NCBI RefSeq assembly: GCF_008805035.1
Contig: NZ_CP038018.1
Coordinates: 1,178,001-1,242,000, forward strand
DNA length: 64,000 bases
Source: Eikenella exigua
Lineage (GTDB): Bacteria; Pseudomonadota; Gammaproteobacteria; Burkholderiales; Neisseriaceae
Reading direction: 5' to 3'
Positions 18,316 through 26,158 of this stretch are shown piece by piece. The position numbers and the translations under genes are program-made. Under the pieces are notes generated by a model. It was not told where the DNA came from, ran no database searches, and saw only the letters and a program-made list of their open reading frames with translations. Numbering within the stretch: the first letter of the stretch is position 1; each line of letters opens with the position of its first letter.

Positions 18316-19155
18316 TTATCTCCCAAAGGCTAGGGTCACGCTGGTAATTTGGATATCGTCGTTCAGCGGCCGCAGCACGGCGTTATCGGGCAGGTAGCGC
18401 TCGGAAGATACGGGCACCAGTGCCACGCCCTGCTCGCAACCGGCAAAGGCTACCTGTAAGGCGATGGAGCGCACTTCGTGCAGGATATTGGGCACAAATC
18501 CGGCGCGTTGGCAGGCGGCAAGCAGGGCGTCGAAGGAATCGGGGCTGACTGCGCGCTCAAACATCACAAAGCCTTCGCAAGCCAGGTCTTTTAAATCTAT
18601 CGACTCGCGCTCGGCAAAGGGATGGCTTTTCGGCAACACCACGGCCAGCGGCTCGCGGCGCAGGGTGTGCAGGCGGATGGTGCTGTCCCATGGGATTTCC
18701 AGGCGGGCGAAGGCGAGGTCGATATCACCCGCTTGCAGCAGCGGCTCGGCGTCTCCGCTGTCGATTTCGCGCACCCGCACGGTGAGCGTGGGGTAGTGCT
18801 GGTGGATATATTCGATGAGGGGCGGCACCACTTCCAAGAGCGCCATGGTAATCGCGCCGATGTGCAGAATGCCGCTGTGGCCGGCGGCGATTTCCTGCAC
18901 GGTGGTTTGCAGCCGCTGCATCTGCTCGGCAAATTTGCGCACGGCGGGCAGGATGGAATAGCCGGCGGCGGTGAGTTTGGTGCCGCGCCGCGAGCGTTCA
19001 AACAGCACCATACCCAAGGCCTGCTCGAGCTGTTTGATATGTTCGGTGAGCGGCGGCTGCGACATATTCAGCTGTTCAGCGGCGCGCCCGAAGTGTTCTT
19101 CTTCGGCCACGGCAAAAAACATCCACAAATGGCGAATGAGGCGGAAATTTATCAT
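18316..19155 (-). CDS. LysR family transcriptional regulator
   Basis: 279 residues. The N-terminal winged helix-turn-helix is canonical (FFAVAEEEHFGRAAEQLNMSQPPLTEHIKQLEQALG, about 13-48), followed by the linker helix and a periplasmic-binding-like effector domain (AGHSGILHIGAI...). It is divergent from the LysE-type exporter gene with 92 bases between them, a classic layout in which the regulator binds the shared region and responds to the exported compound. The effector is unknown. The near-match AGGCTACCTGTA inside the gene (about 18446) is the first DUS-like site after the uvrB-cah block. Confidence 0.9.
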   Translation of the reverse strand: MINFRLIRHLWMFFAVAEEEHFGRAAEQLNMSQPPLTEHIKQLEQALGMVLFERSRRGTKLTAAGYSILPAVRKFAEQMQRLQTTVQEIAAGHSGILHIGAITMALLEVVPPLIEYIHQHYPTLTVRVREIDSGDAEPLLQAGDIDLAFARLEIPWDSTIRLHTLRREPLAVVLPKSHPFAERESIDLKDLACEGFVMFERAVSPDSFDALLAACQRAGFVPNILHEVRSIALQVAFAGCEQGVALVPVSSERYLPDNAVLRPLNDDIQITSVTLAFGR

Positions 19156-19247
19156 CTACTTTACCTATCACGGGCTTCCTTAAGCAGTATTCTAATCAAG
19201 AAACCAGTTGTAATAGTATGGCCACCTGAGTATTTGGGAGTATGTAA
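19156..19247. promoter_or_regulatory. Divergent lysR/lysE promoter region
   Basis: 92 bases between two divergent start codons, where the LysR-type protein is expected to bind and control both genes. No single T-N11-A palindrome is convincing by eye. Confidence 0.4.
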
Positions 19248-19901
19248 ATGTTCGGTATTATTAATTTTTCTGCTTATTTGCTCGCCGTGTTGCTGCTGGT
19301 GTTGCTGCCCGGGCCGAATATGATTTACTGCTTATCAGTGGCCGGGCAATACGGCACCAAAACAGGCTGGAGCGCCTTCGCTGGCATCTTTGTCGGCAAT
19401 GGCGTGTTGATTGTGGCTTCCACTTTCGGCGCCAGTGCCCTGTTGCAAACCTATCCTTCTTTATTTAACGCGCTGCAACTGGCCGGTGGCGCATACTTGG
19501 CCTATTTGGGCATCATGCTGCTGCGTGAAGGCTGGCTCAAACTGCATCATGCTGCCGCTGCCAAAGCCGACAGCCATACTGCTGAAGGCACCCTGCTGCA
19601 AGTGTTCCGCAAATCGCTCACCATTTCCTTGCTCAATCCGCAAAGCCTGCTGTTTTTCCCAGCCATCATGGTGCAGTTTGTCGATATCCGCTATGAACAC
19701 CCGTACCTGAGCTTCCTGCTCTTGGGCGGCACCTTCCAGCTGTGCAGCCTGCTGTGCATGGGTACGCTGATTCTGATGGCTAACTCGGTTGGCCGCGTGG
19801 GCACCAAATACAGCCGTGTGGCTGCGTTCGGTAAAAGTGGTGCCGGCGCTCTGTTTATCTTCTTCGCGGCCAAACTGTGGCTGGCCACCGCCATCGTCTA
19901 A
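19248..19901 (+). CDS. LysE/RhtB family amino-acid exporter
   Basis: 217-residue inner-membrane protein with six hydrophobic segments. The N-terminal VLLLVLLPGPNMIYCLSVAGQYG and GWSAFAGIFVGNGVL motifs are typical of LysE/RhtB exporters (LeuE-like subgroup), as is TISLLNPQSLLFFPAIMVQF. These proteins export amino acids or homoserine lactones by proton exchange; the substrate is not determinable. A divergent LysR-type regulator supports inducible expression. Confidence 0.9.
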   Translation: MFGIINFSAYLLAVLLLVLLPGPNMIYCLSVAGQYGTKTGWSAFAGIFVGNGVLIVASTFGASALLQTYPSLFNALQLAGGAYLAYLGIMLLREGWLKLHHAAAAKADSHTAEGTLLQVFRKSLTISLLNPQSLLFFPAIMVQFVDIRYEHPYLSFLLLGGTFQLCSLLCMGTLILMANSVGRVGTKYSRVAAFGKSGAGALFIFFAAKLWLATAIV

Positions 19902-20059
19902 ACTAAATCCTAAATTGCTGCTTTAGGCTACCTGAAAATAGTGTGCCGTACTTCCGTACCAAACTCCTATCCGCAACAGCCACGATTTTTCAGGTAGCCT
20001 TCTCCCCTGCCAAGGCTACCTGAAACCTGCTAAGCTATTTCTGCCAATCCGCTTTGGGC

Positions 20060-20065
20060 TATAAT
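20060..20065 (+). promoter_or_regulatory. Candidate -10 box for pqiA
   Basis: Perfect TATAAT 94 bases upstream of the preferred pqiA start. It falls inside the longest open frame (which would start at 20054), so if real it rules out that start. No strong -35 is visible. Confidence 0.35.
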
Positions 20066-20158
20066 CGCTATTTTTCATTATCTTCCGATTCCCTTTTGAA
20101 ATTCGCCACCCGCTTGCGCCGCGCGCGCCGCTACCGGCCATATCAGCCGAAGGCGGTA

Positions 20159-21385
20159 ATGCCGGCACACTATATTTCCTGCCATTCCTGCGGGCTTGAG
20201 CAGCGCCTGCCTCCGCTCAAGCCGGGGAAAGCGGCGTTTTGCCCGCGCTGCGGCCATCCGCTGGCACGGGTGGAAGCCAACCCGTTTCTGCTGCCGCCGG
20301 CGCTGGCCTTGGCCTCGCTGATTATGCTGGCAGTGGTGTTTTCCGGGCTGTATATGCATGTGACGGTGCTGGGCTTAGAGGTGCCACTCACCATGCCGGG
20401 AATGATGAAGGTGCTGATTTTGCAGAAATCCGGCTTTTTAGCCGAGGTGATGTTTGTGCTCACCTTCGGCGCGCCGTTTTTCTTCTGCCTGCTGTGTTTG
20501 TATGTGTATGGCGGGCTGCTGTGGGGCAAGCCGCCACCTGGCGTGCTGCGCGCCACGCGCTGGTTGGTGCGGCTGCGCGGCTGGATGATGGTGGATGTGT
20601 TTTTTATTTCCACGCTGGTGGCCTATATCAAGCTGGGCAAAGTGGCGGAAGTGCATTTCGGGCCGGCGTTTTATTTGATGTTTGTGCTGTCCGTGTTGCT
20701 TATCCGCACTGCGCTTTCCGTGCCGGAGCATTGGGTGTATTACCAAATCCGGCGGCTGCGCGGAGATAAGGATTTGGTGCGGCCTGAGGGTGGCTCGGTG
20801 TTTTGCGGCAAGTGTTTGTTTGAGCGGCCGGCACACGAAACCGAATGCGGAATTTGCGGCTCGGGGCTGCATAAGCGGCGGCCAAACAGCCTAAGCTTGA
20901 GCTTGGCGCTGCTGATTACTTCTGTGATTTTGCTGCTGCCGGCCAATCTGATGACGATTATGGTGTCGTCCAACCCCACCGTTATCGAACGCAGCACGAT
21001 TTTCAGCGGCATTCAGTTTATGTGGCGCGATGGCGACCACTACATCGCCATGATTATTTTCAGCGCGAGCATTATGGTGCCGTGGCTGAAGATTATCGCC
21101 ATGGGCGTGCTGCTGTATGCGGCGAAGTTTGGCACCAAGATGGCACCGCAAAAACTTTCCAAGCTGTATTTGATTACGGAATCCATCGGGCGCTGGTCGA
21201 TGATCGATATTTTCGTCATCATCATGCTGATGTCCACTTTCCGCACGCACATGGCGCGGGTAGTACCCGGGCCGGCGGCACTGTATTTCTGCTTGGTGGT
21301 GCTGCTCACCATGCTGTCGGCGCATTTTTTCGACCCGCGCCTGATGTGGGACAAAGCTGCCCAGCGCAACGCAAAGGCTACCTGA
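20159..21385 (+). CDS. pqiA: Paraquat-inducible protein A (PqiA), inner-membrane partner of PqiB
   Basis: 408-residue inner-membrane protein made of two homologous halves. Each half begins with a zinc ribbon (CHSCGL...CPRCG near the start; CGKCLF...CGICG about residue 225) followed by about four transmembrane helices, with the family motifs LPANLMTIM and LYLITESIGRWSMIDIFVI. Works with the MCE protein PqiB and lipoprotein PqiC in lipid transport between the membranes. Start at 20159 chosen because it puts the zinc ribbon at the N-terminus, AAGG lies upstream, and the length matches E. coli PqiA (417). A TTG at 20096 is possible. Confidence 0.92.
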   Translation: MPAHYISCHSCGLEQRLPPLKPGKAAFCPRCGHPLARVEANPFLLPPALALASLIMLAVVFSGLYMHVTVLGLEVPLTMPGMMKVLILQKSGFLAEVMFVLTFGAPFFFCLLCLYVYGGLLWGKPPPGVLRATRWLVRLRGWMMVDVFFISTLVAYIKLGKVAEVHFGPAFYLMFVLSVLLIRTALSVPEHWVYYQIRRLRGDKDLVRPEGGSVFCGKCLFERPAHETECGICGSGLHKRRPNSLSLSLALLITSVILLLPANLMTIMVSSNPTVIERSTIFSGIQFMWRDGDHYIAMIIFSASIMVPWLKIIAMGVLLYAAKFGTKMAPQKLSKLYLITESIGRWSMIDIFVIIMLMSTFRTHMARVVPGPAALYFCLVVLLTMLSAHFFDPRLMWDKAAQRNAKAT

Positions 21386-21475
21386 AACCATTAAGGCTGC
21401 CCGAACCATTTTCAGGTAGCCCCAACGCAGCATAGGCTACCTGAAAACCTCTTCCATAAAACGCAAAATCACACA

Positions 21476-23113
21476 ATGAATAAACCTTCTTCCACACGCG
21501 AACCACAGGCAAAAATCCGCCGCAACCGCAGTTTTTCCTTTATGGTTTGGCTGATTCCGCTCATCGCCCTCTTCACCGGCGGCTGGCTGCTGTTCGACCA
21601 TATCCGCAACACCGGCCCGGAAGTCACGCTGTATATGAGCAATGCCGAGGGCATTGAAGTGAACAACACCGTGATTAAGGTGTTGGATGTAGACGTGGGC
21701 CGCGTTACCGCCATCCACCTGCGCCCCGGCCAGGAAGGCGTGGCGCTCACCGCCCAGCTCACCGGCGAAGCGAAAGACATGGTTCGCAAAGACAGCCAAT
21801 TTTGGATGGTGAAACCGCGCGTGGATCAAAGCGGCATCACCGGCTTGAGCACGCTCGTGTCCGGCTCGTATATCGCCCTGATGCCTGGGAAAAACCCGGA
21901 AGAAGCACGCGAATTTACTGTAGCCGATGTGCCACCCGTGTCTGCCTTCGCCCAAGGTGGCCTGCGGCTGCGCTTAAAAGGCGGCAGCGGCAAAATTCTT
22001 AGCAGCGGCAGCCCGGTGATGTACCGCGACATCGTGGTTGGCATCGTGGAGGGCGCAAAATTCGACCCCGTGTCCAAAACCACCGACTACCAAATCTTCA
22101 TCGGCAGCCCTAACGACAAACTCATCGGCAACAATGTGCGCTTCTGGCTGCAAAGCGGCCTCAAAATCGAGCTCGGCGGCAGCGGCCTCAAAGTGGACAC
22201 CCCTTCCCTGCCCGCCCTGATTTCCGGCGCCATCGCCTTCGACGACCCGCCCGACGGCAACAAAGGCAGCCAGGTGGGCAACAACACCCTCTTCCCCCTC
22301 TACGACAGCCGTGCCGACGTGGACAACCAAGCCGACGCGCGCTCGCTGTATTACGTGGTCTTCTTCAAACAAAGCGTGCGCGGCCTGGCCGCCGGCGCGC
22401 CCGTGGAATACAAAGGCATCCCCATCGGCACGGTAACCGACGTGCCCTATTTCAGCCGAAACGACAGCCTCAACCTGTTCGACAACGGCTGGATTCCCGT
22501 GCGTATCCGCATCGATCCCTCCCGCCTCGAAATCAACGCCGACAGCCAAAGCAAAGAAGCCTGGGCCGACCAAATCAGCCGCGCCCTCAACAAAGGCCTC
22601 AGCGCCACCCTGTCCAGCAACAACCTGCTCACCGGCTCCCTGTTTGTCGAGCTTTCCGAAGCCCCCGGCCAAAGCGTGCTCAAACCCGCCGCCAGCTATC
22701 AGGGCAACACCGTCATCGCCAGCCGTAACGGCGGCAGCCTGGGCGATTTGCAGCAGCAAGTATCCACCCTGCTCGACAAATTCAACCGCCTACCGCTGGA
22801 TAAAACCGTGCGCGAACTCAACGGCAGCCTAACCGAGCTGAAAGGCACGCTCGCCCAGGCCAACCGCCTGCTCGGCCAGCCGCAAACCCAGCAGCTGCCC
22901 GGCGAGCTCAACCGCACCCTGGCCGAACTGCGCACTACCCTGCAGGGCGTATCCCCGCAATCGCCCGTGTATGGCGACGTGCAGAAAACCCTGCGCAGCA
23001 TCGACCGCACCCTGCAGCAGGCCGCGCCCGTGCTCAACACCCTCAAAGAGCAGCCCAACGCCCTGATTTTCAACTCTTCCGCCACCGACCCCACCCCGAA
23101 AGGAAGCCGCTGA
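21476..23113 (+). CDS. pqiB: PqiB, multi-MCE-domain intermembrane transport protein
   Basis: 545 residues. One N-terminal transmembrane helix (about 22-42), three MCE/MlaD domains (about 46-140, 160-225 and 285-395; each starts with a motif like VTLYMSNAEGIEVNNTVIKV), then a long helical C-terminal region (about 410-530) that in E. coli forms the needle through the periplasm. Part of pqiABC; its TGA overlaps the ATG of pqiC, showing translational coupling. The gene starts 90 bases after pqiA with three DUS copies between them. Confidence 0.95.
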   Translation: MNKPSSTREPQAKIRRNRSFSFMVWLIPLIALFTGGWLLFDHIRNTGPEVTLYMSNAEGIEVNNTVIKVLDVDVGRVTAIHLRPGQEGVALTAQLTGEAKDMVRKDSQFWMVKPRVDQSGITGLSTLVSGSYIALMPGKNPEEAREFTVADVPPVSAFAQGGLRLRLKGGSGKILSSGSPVMYRDIVVGIVEGAKFDPVSKTTDYQIFIGSPNDKLIGNNVRFWLQSGLKIELGGSGLKVDTPSLPALISGAIAFDDPPDGNKGSQVGNNTLFPLYDSRADVDNQADARSLYYVVFFKQSVRGLAAGAPVEYKGIPIGTVTDVPYFSRNDSLNLFDNGWIPVRIRIDPSRLEINADSQSKEAWADQISRALNKGLSATLSSNNLLTGSLFVELSEAPGQSVLKPAASYQGNTVIASRNGGSLGDLQQQVSTLLDKFNRLPLDKTVRELNGSLTELKGTLAQANRLLGQPQTQQLPGELNRTLAELRTTLQGVSPQSPVYGDVQKTLRSIDRTLQQAAPVLNTLKEQPNALIFNSSATDPTPKGSR

Positions 23114-23646
23114 TGTCCTTATTTGCCAAACTGTCCGCCGCCGCCACGGCCCTGCTGCTGGCCGCCTGCGCCTCCGCCCCCGCCGCCCAGTATTTCAGCC
23201 TGCCCAACAGCGCCTTTGTGCCGCCTGCCGGCCAAAGCAGCGGCCAAACCGCCGTGCAAATCATCCTGGCCGAGCCGCTCGGTCAAGGCGGCCTCGTTTA
23301 CCAAACCGACGCCCACCGCCTCAACTTCGCCCGCCACCACCTGTGGGCCGCTCCGCTGGATCAAAGCCTTGCAGCCGCCTTCAGCAACCGGCTCAACCGC
23401 CGCGGCAGCGCCCGCTTCGTGCCCTACGGCCGCGGTAACGGCCTGCCCGTGCTCAAGATTTACATCGAGCAATTCCAAGGCAGCTTCCAAGGCCACACCC
23501 TCGTGAGCGGCTATGCCCAATGGCCGAACGGCCGAACCACCCCATTCAATATCCAAACCCCGCAGCAGGGCGACGGCTACCCCGCCATGGTGGAATCCCT
23601 GTCCCAAGGCCTCAACCGCGCTGCCGATACCGTGGGCGGGCACTAA
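23113..23646 (+). CDS. pqiC: PqiC-like outer-membrane lipoprotein
   Basis: 177 residues with a lipoprotein signal ending LLAACAS (Cys19 acylated). The mature domain (ABC-type transport auxiliary lipoprotein fold, DUF330/PqiC) shows YFSLPNSA near its start and LAEPLGQGGLVYQTDAHRLN. In E. coli PqiC sits in the outer membrane and receives the end of the PqiB tunnel. Overlaps pqiB by one base in the arrangement TGATG, completing the three-gene operon. Confidence 0.9.
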   Translation: MSLFAKLSAAATALLLAACASAPAAQYFSLPNSAFVPPAGQSSGQTAVQIILAEPLGQGGLVYQTDAHRLNFARHHLWAAPLDQSLAAAFSNRLNRRGSARFVPYGRGNGLPVLKIYIEQFQGSFQGHTLVSGYAQWPNGRTTPFNIQTPQQGDGYPAMVESLSQGLNRAADTVGGH

Positions 23647-23730
23647 ATATCCCGCCGCAGGCATCAGTAAAAAGCTACCTGAAAACTAAAGCAGCGGGCA
23701 TGAAGCGCAGGTTATTGGCCAAAGCGGTGT

Positions 23731-24302
23731 TTACTCGGCGGCTTTTTTATTGCCTTCCACCACCACGGTGAGCTTGCCGGTAGCAGGGTGGATAGCCAAG
23801 CCGCATACGGCGATGCACTCAGACATCAGCAGGTGTTGTTTGATGGTCTTCACGGTTGGCGCACGCTGTCGTCAACATTATTGAAGCCGGTGAGCCAGAC
23901 GTCTAAGTCAATACCAGTATGACGTAGGATGTTGGTGTTCGCCTCCGGAATGCTGGCGGCGCGGGCTTTATTAAACGGGCGATTGGGAGAAAAGCCGCAC
24001 ATGCTGCAGTCATGATGCACCACCACCATGATTTCTTCCACATCTAAATCAAACACAACCACCAAGAGTCTGCGTATTCCTGAACCCCACGGGTGCGGCA
24101 CTACAGCGCCGGTATTACGGATAACTTTGCCATCGCCGTTTTTCAAGTTTAAGGCGGCATACAGCAGCTCGAAAATACGTATATGCATGCAGGATAGGAT
24201 GGCCAGTTTCTTTTCAGGGTATTTATTGCTGAAAAATTCTACGCATTCGCCGCTTTCAACGAAGTGTTTGTTGTGTTTTATATTTTCATCAAGTAGGTTC
24301 AT
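23731..24302 (-). pseudogene. Beta-class carbonic anhydrase, frameshifted
   Basis: The frame from ATG 24302 (GGGAG upstream) matches small beta carbonic anhydrases: NLKNGDGKVIRNTGAVV, then HHDCSMCGF with the second pair of zinc ligands. After DDSVRQ the frame meets TGA near 23850, but the next frame continues the family sequence (VKTIKQHLLMSECIAVCGL...GKLTVVVEG) to a stop at 23731, so one base has been lost. The first zinc motif is also altered: CMDxR is CMHIR, with His in place of the catalytic Asp at residue 40. Both changes suggest a dead gene; a sequencing error could explain only the first. Confidence 0.85.
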
Positions 24303-24516
24303 GAAAGCTCCCTTCATAGCTGGGATGGAGCTGCAAAGTAATACGGATAAGTAATGTTCGATATATACCAGAGGAGTAAATCATTTCTGCATTCTATTTA
24401 AATGTGCTCCTTAATATAGTCTTCCCAAGTAGGATGAAGACGCCGAACCACAGACAAAAAACAGTAACAAGACAAGGCAACACCGTATCATTCCTATTCT
24501 GGATGGCTATACAAAC

Positions 24517-24546
24517 AGGCTACCTGAAACGATTTTCAGGTAGCCT
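24517..24546. terminator. eikDUS hairpin after bacteriohemerythrin
   Basis: Inverted uptake sequences with a 4-base loop lie 21 bases downstream of the minus-strand bacteriohemerythrin stop and probably terminate it. Confidence 0.65.
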
Positions 24547-24567
24547 ATGGAGCGAAATCTACTCAGA

Positions 24568-24975
24568 TTAAGAGCGGATGCCGGATGCTTTCACGCTGTC
24601 AACGTAGCCATGGTCGTTAATACGGATGTGGCGGAACAACCAGCCTTCACATAAAGTAATTACTTCATCCAAGGCTTCAAGGTCACCGTTGTGATAACGG
24701 GCTTGCAGGGTACTCATACGGTTTACGAAGTTTTGATGCACTTTTCTGTGCTGCTCTACCAGACGGTACTGTGCCTCCTCCAACATCATCTCTTCGTAGC
24801 TGAAGTGTTCTACGGTGTAGTCAATCAGGTGTTGGAGTTCCAGCTCGATAGCTTCTTTATCGTTAGCTTCTCTGGCATCATACAACTTATTAGTATAATC
24901 AACCAATTGGCGGTGTTGTGCATCGATATCGTCGAGTCCGGTGTCCAAATCGGAAGTCCAATATACGAAAGGCAT
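24568..24975 (-). CDS. Bacteriohemerythrin
   Basis: 135-residue cytosolic four-helix bundle that binds O2 at a di-iron centre. Visible ligands: His in DIDAQHRQLVDYTN, His and Glu in TVEHFSYEEMMLEE, His-x3-His in EQHRKVHQNF and His/Asp in FRHIRINDHGY. The opening FVYWTSDLDTGLDDIDAQH is canonical. Likely roles are oxygen storage, sensing or protection in a microaerophile. ATG at 24975 with GAGGGA upstream; the extension to 25020 lacks homology. Confidence 0.95.
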   Translation of the reverse strand: MPFVYWTSDLDTGLDDIDAQHRQLVDYTNKLYDAREANDKEAIELELQHLIDYTVEHFSYEEMMLEEAQYRLVEQHRKVHQNFVNRMSTLQARYHNGDLEALDEVITLCEGWLFRHIRINDHGYVDSVKASGIRS

Positions 24976-25150
24976 GGTGTATCCCTCATCAAGTAAACAA
25001 AAAATTGATCGCCGCGGCACTTAAACTTCCTCGCCAAGCAGCAACTTTTACATAAAACCGAAAATCCGCCAGCAAAATCCTGACAGGTAAAACAGATATG
25101 TAAAAGCTATCTAATTTCAAGCAAGTCTTATGCCAGTTTCCTCCCCTGCA

Positions 25151-25190
25151 ATAAATAAACCTTTCTGCCGAAACAGAAAGGTTTATTTAT
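25151..25190 (-). terminator. Long intrinsic terminator of the OmpA-like lipoprotein gene
   Basis: Perfect 17-bp stem (25151-25167 with 25174-25190) and a 6-base loop ccgaaa, between two minus-strand genes and 38 bases after the stop of the lipoprotein gene at 25229. AT-rich outer stem gives a T-rich tail in both directions. Confidence 0.85.
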
Positions 25191-25228
25191 TGCCAACTGA
25201 GTACCAACAAAACTGCCTGTAGGCAAGC

Positions 25229-26068
25229 TTAACGGCTGCCGTAGCCGTCTACTTGGATCTCCACACGACGATTGGGCTGCAGGCAGGTGATCAGCTGGTT
25301 GCGTCCACCGTGGTTATCGCACTGCCTAACTGGCTGGGATTCGCCCATGCCAACTGCGCGGATTTTGTCAGCCGGCAAGCCTTGAGCTGCCAAATAACGG
25401 CGCACAGTTTCGGCGCGCTGCTGCGATAGATTTTGATTATAGGCATCTGAGCCGAGGTAATCGGTGTGGCCGATTACGGTGATGCTATTGAGCTGCTCGA
25501 AGTTTCTCAATTTAGCGGCCAATTCGCTCAGCTCTTCGCGTCCACGTGGCTGTAAATCATATTCGCCGCTACGGTCGAACGCAAATAATACATCTGCACT
25601 CAGCGTGTAGCGGTGCTGCTGTTGTGCAGGGGCTGCAGACTCTTGCGATAGTGGTGGGCAGGTGGCGTTTTCGGGATCAACAGCGCGCCAGTAGGTTTCG
25701 TTGCTGAACACGTTTTTGTCGAACAACACTTTAAATTGGCAAGTAGTTACGCCATTGGTACCTTGGCCGGGAGTATGGAAGTGGAACAGGTAGTTCCATT
25801 CACGCGGACGCCACATTTCACCGTAGTGCGGACGGCCGATCAGGTAGTACAAATCGTCTTTGGTCAAGCCAGCTCTCACTTGGTTCAGACTGCCCAAATC
25901 AGGGAAGGTGCCACGGGTTTTATTGAGGGTTACCCGATCCCACTTTGGCCATACCGGCTGGTCAGTAGTACCGCTTGAGCTTACTCTTGTTAGTGAGGAA
26001 CAGGCAGACAATACTATGGCGATAGTGGCCACAGCTGCTGTGCAACGGGCTACTTTAGCAAATTTCAT
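25229..26068 (-). CDS. OmpA-family lipoprotein with N-terminal SmpA/OmlA-like domain
   Basis: 279 residues. Signal peptide with lipobox LSAC (Cys23), so the protein is outer-membrane anchored. Residues about 60-120 (VRAGLTKDDLYYLIGRPH...WNYLFHF) look like the BamE/SmpA-OmlA fold. Residues about 150-275 are an OmpA C-terminal peptidoglycan-binding domain (DVLFAFDRSGEYDLQPRG, GHTDYLGSDAYNQNLSQQRA, GMGESQPV, NRRVEIQVDG). It should tether the outer membrane to the wall. It lies directly downstream of the trimeric autotransporter gene on the same strand but a DUS hairpin at 26109-26149 separates them. Confidence 0.9.
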   Translation of the reverse strand: MKFAKVARCTAAVATIAIVLSACSSLTRVSSSGTTDQPVWPKWDRVTLNKTRGTFPDLGSLNQVRAGLTKDDLYYLIGRPHYGEMWRPREWNYLFHFHTPGQGTNGVTTCQFKVLFDKNVFSNETYWRAVDPENATCPPLSQESAAPAQQQHRYTLSADVLFAFDRSGEYDLQPRGREELSELAAKLRNFEQLNSITVIGHTDYLGSDAYNQNLSQQRAETVRRYLAAQGLPADKIRAVGMGESQPVRQCDNHGGRNQLITCLQPNRRVEIQVDGYGSR

Positions 26069-26108
26069 AATTTTTTCCTTTGGGTTGTTTATTTTGGAGA
26101 ATCCAGTA

Positions 26109-26149
26109 GGGCTACCTGAAAATTCTATGCTTAGATTTTCAGGTAGCCT
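26109..26149. terminator. eikDUS hairpin after the autotransporter gene
   Basis: Uptake sequences in inverted orientation around a 13-base loop, 10 bases downstream of the minus-strand adhesin stop codon at 26159. It likely terminates the adhesin transcript before the OmpA-like lipoprotein. Confidence 0.65.
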
Positions 26150-26158
26150 CTTTACAGC

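Noticed and set aside
18622..19323. 233-codon plus-strand frame
   Set aside because: Antisense to the LysR-type gene; the product is His/Gly/Phe rich without recognisable domains.
20054..20158. Longer N-terminus of PqiA from a TTG codon
   Set aside because: It overlaps a perfect TATAAT; the ATG at 20159 puts the zinc ribbon at the N-terminus as in relatives.
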